A DNA stretch of 10,752 nt from Haloarcula sp. (lineage in GTDB: Archaea; Halobacteriota; Halobacteria; Halobacteriales; Haloarculaceae): positions 1 through 10,752 of the forward strand of contig JAQCNK010000218.1 of NCBI GenBank assembly GCA_028275075.1, written 5' to 3'. Under the pieces are notes generated by a model. That model saw only the letters and a program-made list of their open reading frames with translations. It was not told where the DNA came from and did no database searches. The number at the start of each line of letters is the position of its first letter. Positions within the stretch are counted from its first letter, which is position 1. Shown piece by piece: positions 8,009-10,752 of the stretch. The position numbers were made by a program, and so were the translations under genes.

Positions 8009-8015
8009 GGAGGTG
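8009..8015 (+). promoter_or_regulatory. Shine-Dalgarno site of egsA
   Basis: GGAGGTG lies five bases before ATG 8021, an excellent match to the archaeal 16S rRNA 3' end. This fixes the start and implies that egsA is translated from a leadered transcript, either its own or a gltB readthrough. The 112-base gap holds no clear TATA box at the leaderless distance. Confidence 0.75.
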
Positions 8016-8020
8016 GATGT

Positions 8021-9079
8021 ATGTTCGAAAAGTCGACGTGGATACGTCTCCCGCGCAACGTCGTGGTGGGTCACGGGGTCCTGTCGGAGACACTGGACGC
8101 CGTCGAGGAACTCCACCTCACCGGACGGCCGCTGGTCGTCTCCAGTCCGACACCGTACGACGTGGCCGGGACGCGGGTCATCGAGCAGTTCGCCGACGCG
8201 GGCTACGACCCTGACGAAATCATCATCGAGGAAGCCAGTTTCGACGCCGTCCAGGCGGTCATCAGCCACGCCGAGACGGTCGATGCCGGCTTCCTGCTGG
8301 GTGTCGGCGGCGGGAAGGCAATCGACATCACGAAGATGGCGGCCGACCATCTTAATCTCGGATTCATCTCTGTCCCGACGGCCGCCAGCCACGACGGTAT
8401 CGTCTCGGGCCGGGGGTCGGTGCCCGAGAAAGACACCCGGCACAGCGTCGCCGCTGAACCGCCGCTCGCGGTCGTCGCTGATACGGAGATCCTCTCACAG
8501 GCTCCGTGGCGGCTGACGACCGCTGGCTGTGCGGATATCATCTCTAACTTCACGGCTGTTCGGGACTGGGAGCTCGCCCATCGGCTGAAGAACGTCCCCT
8601 ACAGCGAGTACGCCGGTGCGCTCTCACAGATGACCGCCGAGATGCTCGTCGAAAACGCCGCCTCGATCAAACGCGATCTGGAAGAGTCCTCGTGGATCGT
8701 GGTGAAGGCGCTGGTCTCTTCGGGGGTGGCGATGTCTATCGCGGAGTCGTCCCGGCCTGCAAGCGGTGCGGAACATCTCTTCTCACACCAACTGGACCGC
8801 ATCGCGCCAGGCGCCGCACTGCACGGCCATCAGGTCGGCGTCGGCACGATTATGACCGAGTATCTCCACACCGGTCCACAGGGGCGCTGGAGCGACGTGC
8901 GCGATGCGCTCGCTGCTATCGGGGCGCCGACGACGGCGGAAGAGCTGGATATCGACCGCGACACCGTCATCGGGGCACTGACATCGGCACACGAGATACG
9001 GGACCGCTACACGATTCTCGGCGACGGGATGAGTGAAGAAGCGGCCATTGAGGCGGCGACGGTCACCGGCGTGGTGTAG
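8021..9079 (+). CDS. egsA: NAD(P)-dependent sn-glycerol-1-phosphate dehydrogenase
   Basis: EgsA reduces dihydroxyacetone phosphate to sn-glycerol-1-phosphate (EC 1.1.1.261). This sets the archaeal stereochemistry of membrane ether lipids and is the first committed step of phospholipid synthesis. The 352-residue product belongs to the iron-alcohol-dehydrogenase/glycerol-dehydrogenase-like fold. An N-terminal Rossmann part (about 1-160) carries the nucleotide-binding GVGGGKAID at 94-102 and the conserved PTAASHDGIVSGRGS at 119-133. The C-terminal helical part holds the likely Zn site: Asp172 (CADIISN), His252 (SGAEHLFSH) and His268 (HGHQVGVGT); which His of the last motif binds metal is my assignment from the family pattern. 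The start is fixed by a strong Shine-Dalgarno site. It lies downstream of gltB on the same strand, so cotranscription is possible but the intervening hairpin may limit it. It converges with the Nudix gene. Confidence 0.96.
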   Translation: MFEKSTWIRLPRNVVVGHGVLSETLDAVEELHLTGRPLVVSSPTPYDVAGTRVIEQFADAGYDPDEIIIEEASFDAVQAVISHAETVDAGFLLGVGGGKAIDITKMAADHLNLGFISVPTAASHDGIVSGRGSVPEKDTRHSVAAEPPLAVVADTEILSQAPWRLTTAGCADIISNFTAVRDWELAHRLKNVPYSEYAGALSQMTAEMLVENAASIKRDLEESSWIVVKALVSSGVAMSIAESSRPASGAEHLFSHQLDRIAPGAALHGHQVGVGTIMTEYLHTGPQGRWSDVRDALAAIGAPTTAEELDIDRDTVIGALTSAHEIRDRYTILGDGMSEEAAIEAATVTGVV

Positions 9080-9156
9080 CGAGGAATCGAGCACAGCGAG
9101 ATGCCTCGACAAAGCGAACCGGCGAGTGAAACGAGCCGGAGAGCAGTAGCGATTCC
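9080..9156. repeat. CGAG/CGAA-rich array between convergent genes
   Basis: CGAG, CGAC or CGAA recurs at 9080, 9088, 9097, 9107, 9115, 9123 and 9132, about every 8-10 bases. An inverted repeat CCGGC (9119-9123)/GCCGG (9135-9139) lies at its right, and GGAATCG (9083-9089) pairs with CGATTCC (9150-9156) around the whole. It fills most of the gap between the egsA and Nudix stop codons and may act as a bidirectional end structure. GC-rich arrays of this kind are familiar from haloarchaeal intergenic DNA; I cannot name a catalogued family. Confidence 0.5.
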
Positions 9157-9167
9157 CGGCCTCTCGC

Positions 9168-9653
9168 CTAGCGGAAATCGCCGACAGTCTCGGACTCGTC
9201 GTCCCAACGCACAGCCTCCCCAGTCGGATCGCTCTCCTCATCGATTTCGGCCGTGAACACGACACTCAGGTGGTACACTGTCGGGGCGGACCCGTCATCC
9301 TCGTTGCGGATACCGTGGATGTTGGCCCTGAGCGCGTCGGTGACGGTGCAGTCGACGCCCGCTGCCTCTCGGACGATGCGCTTGACCGCCGCCGAAGGCT
9401 GCTCGTCAGCTTCCGTCTTCCCCTGTGGGACGCCCCACTGTCCCTCCCTTTCCCGGAGCAGCACTGCCCCGCTACCGTCGCGGATCACACAACGCACGTC
9501 GAACTGACCGTCGCGCGACTGCGCAAGGCTGCGCTGGTATCGCTCATCGGCCACCTCGAACGTCGTCTGTGTAACCGCTGGTGGGCCGAAGTTCGCTTCG
9601 AGTTTCCGCAACCGCTCCTCGACTCGGGACCGAGAGCGGCTGGCTAGCTCCAT
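9168..9653 (-). CDS. Nudix-fold protein with a degenerate Nudix box
   Basis: The 161-residue protein has an N-terminal charged helix (about 1-45) and a Nudix-like domain from about 50 to 150: FDVRCVIRDGSGAVLLRERE, then WGVPQGKTEADE, the usual lead into a Nudix box. The box itself, at 78-100, keeps Gly78, Glu84, Arg92, Glu96, Gly99 and Val100. It has Ile93 in place of the Glu of RE, and Ala97 in place of the second Glu of EE. Those Glu residues normally hold the catalytic Mg2+, so hydrolysis of a nucleoside-diphosphate-linked substrate may be weak or lost; a binding or regulatory role is possible. ATG 9653 is supported by a TATA box at the leaderless distance. It converges with egsA and lies downstream of the S9 peptidase gene on the same strand. 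The substrate is unknown. Confidence 0.85.
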   Translation of the reverse strand: MELASRSRSRVEERLRKLEANFGPPAVTQTTFEVADERYQRSLAQSRDGQFDVRCVIRDGSGAVLLREREGQWGVPQGKTEADEQPSAAVKRIVREAAGVDCTVTDALRANIHGIRNEDDGSAPTVYHLSVVFTAEIDEESDPTGEAVRWDDESETVGDFR

Positions 9654-9673
9654 GCCTCCCGGTTACCGTGTAC

Positions 9674-9682
9674 TTTAATAAA
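9674..9682 (-). promoter_or_regulatory. TATA box of the Nudix gene (leaderless type)
   Basis: On the minus strand this reads TTTATTAAA, a good archaeal TATA box. It is centred about 25 bases upstream of the ATG at 9653, so the transcript should start at or beside the start codon. The GGGAGG just before the ATG is too close to act as a Shine-Dalgarno site. Confidence 0.65.
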
Positions 9683-9761
9683 GGCAACCACCTGTTTTCA
9701 CCGCCTGATAACTGTAGCAGGAGTCAGTAGAACCACTCTATGGCGTCCATTTTCATATGCC

Positions 9762-9839
9762 TATACGGGTCGACACTGATAGCTATTCGCCGGGGTCTGA
9801 CGGAGCCGAATTCTATCAATCGTTCTGTCGACCCGTATA
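9762..9839. repeat. 78-base imperfect palindrome with 14-base terminal inverted repeats
   Basis: TATACGGGTCGACA (9762-9775) is the exact reverse complement of TGTCGACCCGTATA (9826-9839). Further pairs lie inside: TGATAG (9777-9782) with CTATCA (9813-9818), ATTCG (9785-9789) with CGAAT (9807-9811), and CCG (9790-9792) with CGG (9801-9803). TTTTCAT flanks it on both sides as a direct repeat (9750-9756 and 9844-9850). It covers the stop codon and last codons of the S9 peptidase gene. It may be an mRNA 3'-end hairpin or a small palindromic insertion like a miniature inverted-repeat element. No T-tract follows it in the gene's direction. Confidence 0.6.
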
Positions 9840-10752
9840 CACGTTTTCATCGAGGAAATCGACGACGCGGGTGTACGCCTCGATACGGTTCTCTCGCTTG
9901 CTGATACCGTGCCCCTCGTCGTCGAAAATCATCGTCTCGACTGTGACACCGTGGGAGTCGACCTCGGCGGCTATCTGCTCGGCCTCGCCGACTGGGACCC
10001 GCGGATCGTTCGCCCCGTGGAGGACGAACAGCGGCGCTGCGATGCGGTCAGCCTTGTTGATCGGCGAGATGGACTCTAAGAACTCGCGGTCGTCGGCGAG
10101 TGAGCCGTATTCGGCCTCCCGTAGCTCCCGGCGCCACTCGCCCGTGTTTTCGAGGAACGTGACGAAGTTTGCGATCCCGACCACGTCGACGCCGGCGGCC
10201 CAAAGATCCGGATACTCCGTCAGCGCCGCAAGTACCATGAATCCGCCGTATGAGCCGCCCATGGCGACAATCCGTTCGGGATCGACTGCAGGGTGGTCGT
10301 GGAGCCACCCCACTCCAGCCCGCAGGTCCTTGACCGAGTCCATACGCTTTTCGACGTCGTCTAAGTGGGTGTAGGCTTTGCCGTAGCCGGTCGACCCCCG
10401 GACGTTCGGCTCCAGCACGGCGTACCCCTGTGAGAGAAAGTACTGCGTGAGTCCCGCGAAGGAGGGCCGGCGCTGACTCTCCGGGCCACCGTGGATATCG
10501 ACAATGACCGGCGTGTCGCCGTCGCCGTCCGCATCCGGCGGCAATGAAAAGAGCGCGGGAATCTCCCGGCCATCGAAGCTCTCGAAGCGGACGACAGCGG
10601 GCTCGACGAACGTTTCCTGTGGAATGCCCGCTGTCGCCGCGTGGGTCCACTGTGTTGTCTCCCCTGTCGCCGTCTCGACGACGAAGACGTTCGTGTTGAC
10701 TGTGCGGCCGGTGACACTGAGCGCGAAGCGGTCGGCGTCGGGCCCCCAGGTA
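9816..10752 (-). CDS. S9 family serine peptidase (prolyl oligopeptidase / acylaminoacyl-peptidase type), N-terminal part outside window
   Basis: The frame is open on the minus strand from the right edge to the TGA at 9816-9818, giving about 311 C-terminal residues; the rest, expected to be a beta-propeller, lies beyond the edge. The alpha/beta-hydrolase domain is complete. The oxyanion-hole region is VDIHGGPESQ. The nucleophile Ser is in GGSYGG (codon 10251-10253), Asp in GANDPRVP (10005-10007) and His in DEGHGI (9909-9911). GSTGYG, upstream of the nucleophile, is also typical of S9 enzymes. The family cleaves short peptides or acylated N-terminal residues, generally in the cytoplasm. The visible upstream part (beginning TWGPDADRFALSVTG) looks like the last propeller blade, so the gene does not start at the TTG at 10544. 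The last residues, YTGRQND, are encoded partly by one arm of a long palindrome and may be a late addition. The Nudix gene follows after 162 bases. Confidence 0.92.
   Translation of the reverse strand, partial: TWGPDADRFALSVTGRTVNTNVFVVETATGETTQWTHAATAGIPQETFVEPAVVRFESFDGREIPALFSLPPDADGDGDTPVIVDIHGGPESQRRPSFAGLTQYFLSQGYAVLEPNVRGSTGYGKAYTHLDDVEKRMDSVKDLRAGVGWLHDHPAVDPERIVAMGGSYGGFMVLAALTEYPDLWAAGVDVVGIANFVTFLENTGEWRRELREAEYGSLADDREFLESISPINKADRIAAPLFVLHGANDPRVPVGEAEQIAAEVDSHGVTVETMIFDDEGHGISKRENRIEAYTRVVDFLDENVYTGRQND

Noticed and set aside
1..10752. Search for a defence system, phage genes, transposase, CRISPR array or tRNA genes
   Set aside because: All confident genes are core metabolic or conserved haloarchaeal families. 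I saw no regularly spaced long repeats, no transposase-like frame, no integrase and no tRNA cloverleaf features.

Overview
The window looks like chromosomal DNA from a haloarchaeon (class Halobacteria). The proteins are strongly acidic (Asp/Glu-rich) and the codons are GC-rich. Prolyl-tRNA synthetase is of the archaeal type, a dedicated sn-glycerol-1-phosphate dehydrogenase for ether lipids is present, and several genes have TATA-like boxes about 25-29 bases upstream of the start codon, as in leaderless transcripts. The genus cannot be fixed from the sequence alone.

Layout, left to right. Positions 1-480 (+) are the 3' part of a small membrane protein resembling the DUF457/YdjM 'metal-dependent hydrolase' family. 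Positions 527-1981 (+) are proS. A gene-poor stretch of about 720 bases (1982-2705) follows. Positions 2706-3122 (+) encode a stand-alone two-CBS-domain protein. Positions 3304-7908 (+) are gltB, a full-length glutamate synthase large subunit with no gltD beside it. Positions 8021-9079 (+) are egsA, glycerol-1-phosphate dehydrogenase. Convergent to these on the minus strand are a Nudix-like protein with an eroded Nudix box (9168-9653) and the C-terminal catalytic part of an S9 (prolyl oligopeptidase family) peptidase that runs off the right edge (9816-10752).

Functionally this is mostly core metabolism: translation (ProS), nitrogen assimilation (GltB with glutamine synthetase elsewhere), the first committed step of archaeal membrane lipid synthesis (EgsA), a probable adenylate-sensing CBS protein, and peptide turnover (S9 peptidase). 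The genes do not form one pathway. I see no mobile element, CRISPR array, RNA gene or defence system.

The most interesting signals are structural. (1) An 18-codon in-frame insertion in the glutaminase domain of gltB consists of two tandem perfect hairpins and has unusual codons. (2) A 78-base imperfect palindrome with 14-base terminal inverted repeats is flanked by a 7-base direct repeat; it straddles the S9 peptidase stop codon and encodes its last residues. (3) A CGAG/CGAA array with a period of about 9 bases lies between egsA and the Nudix gene. (4) A possible uORF with CACTAG repeats sits between a strong distal TATA box and the gltB start. (5) The Nudix box lacks two of its three usual metal-ligand glutamates.
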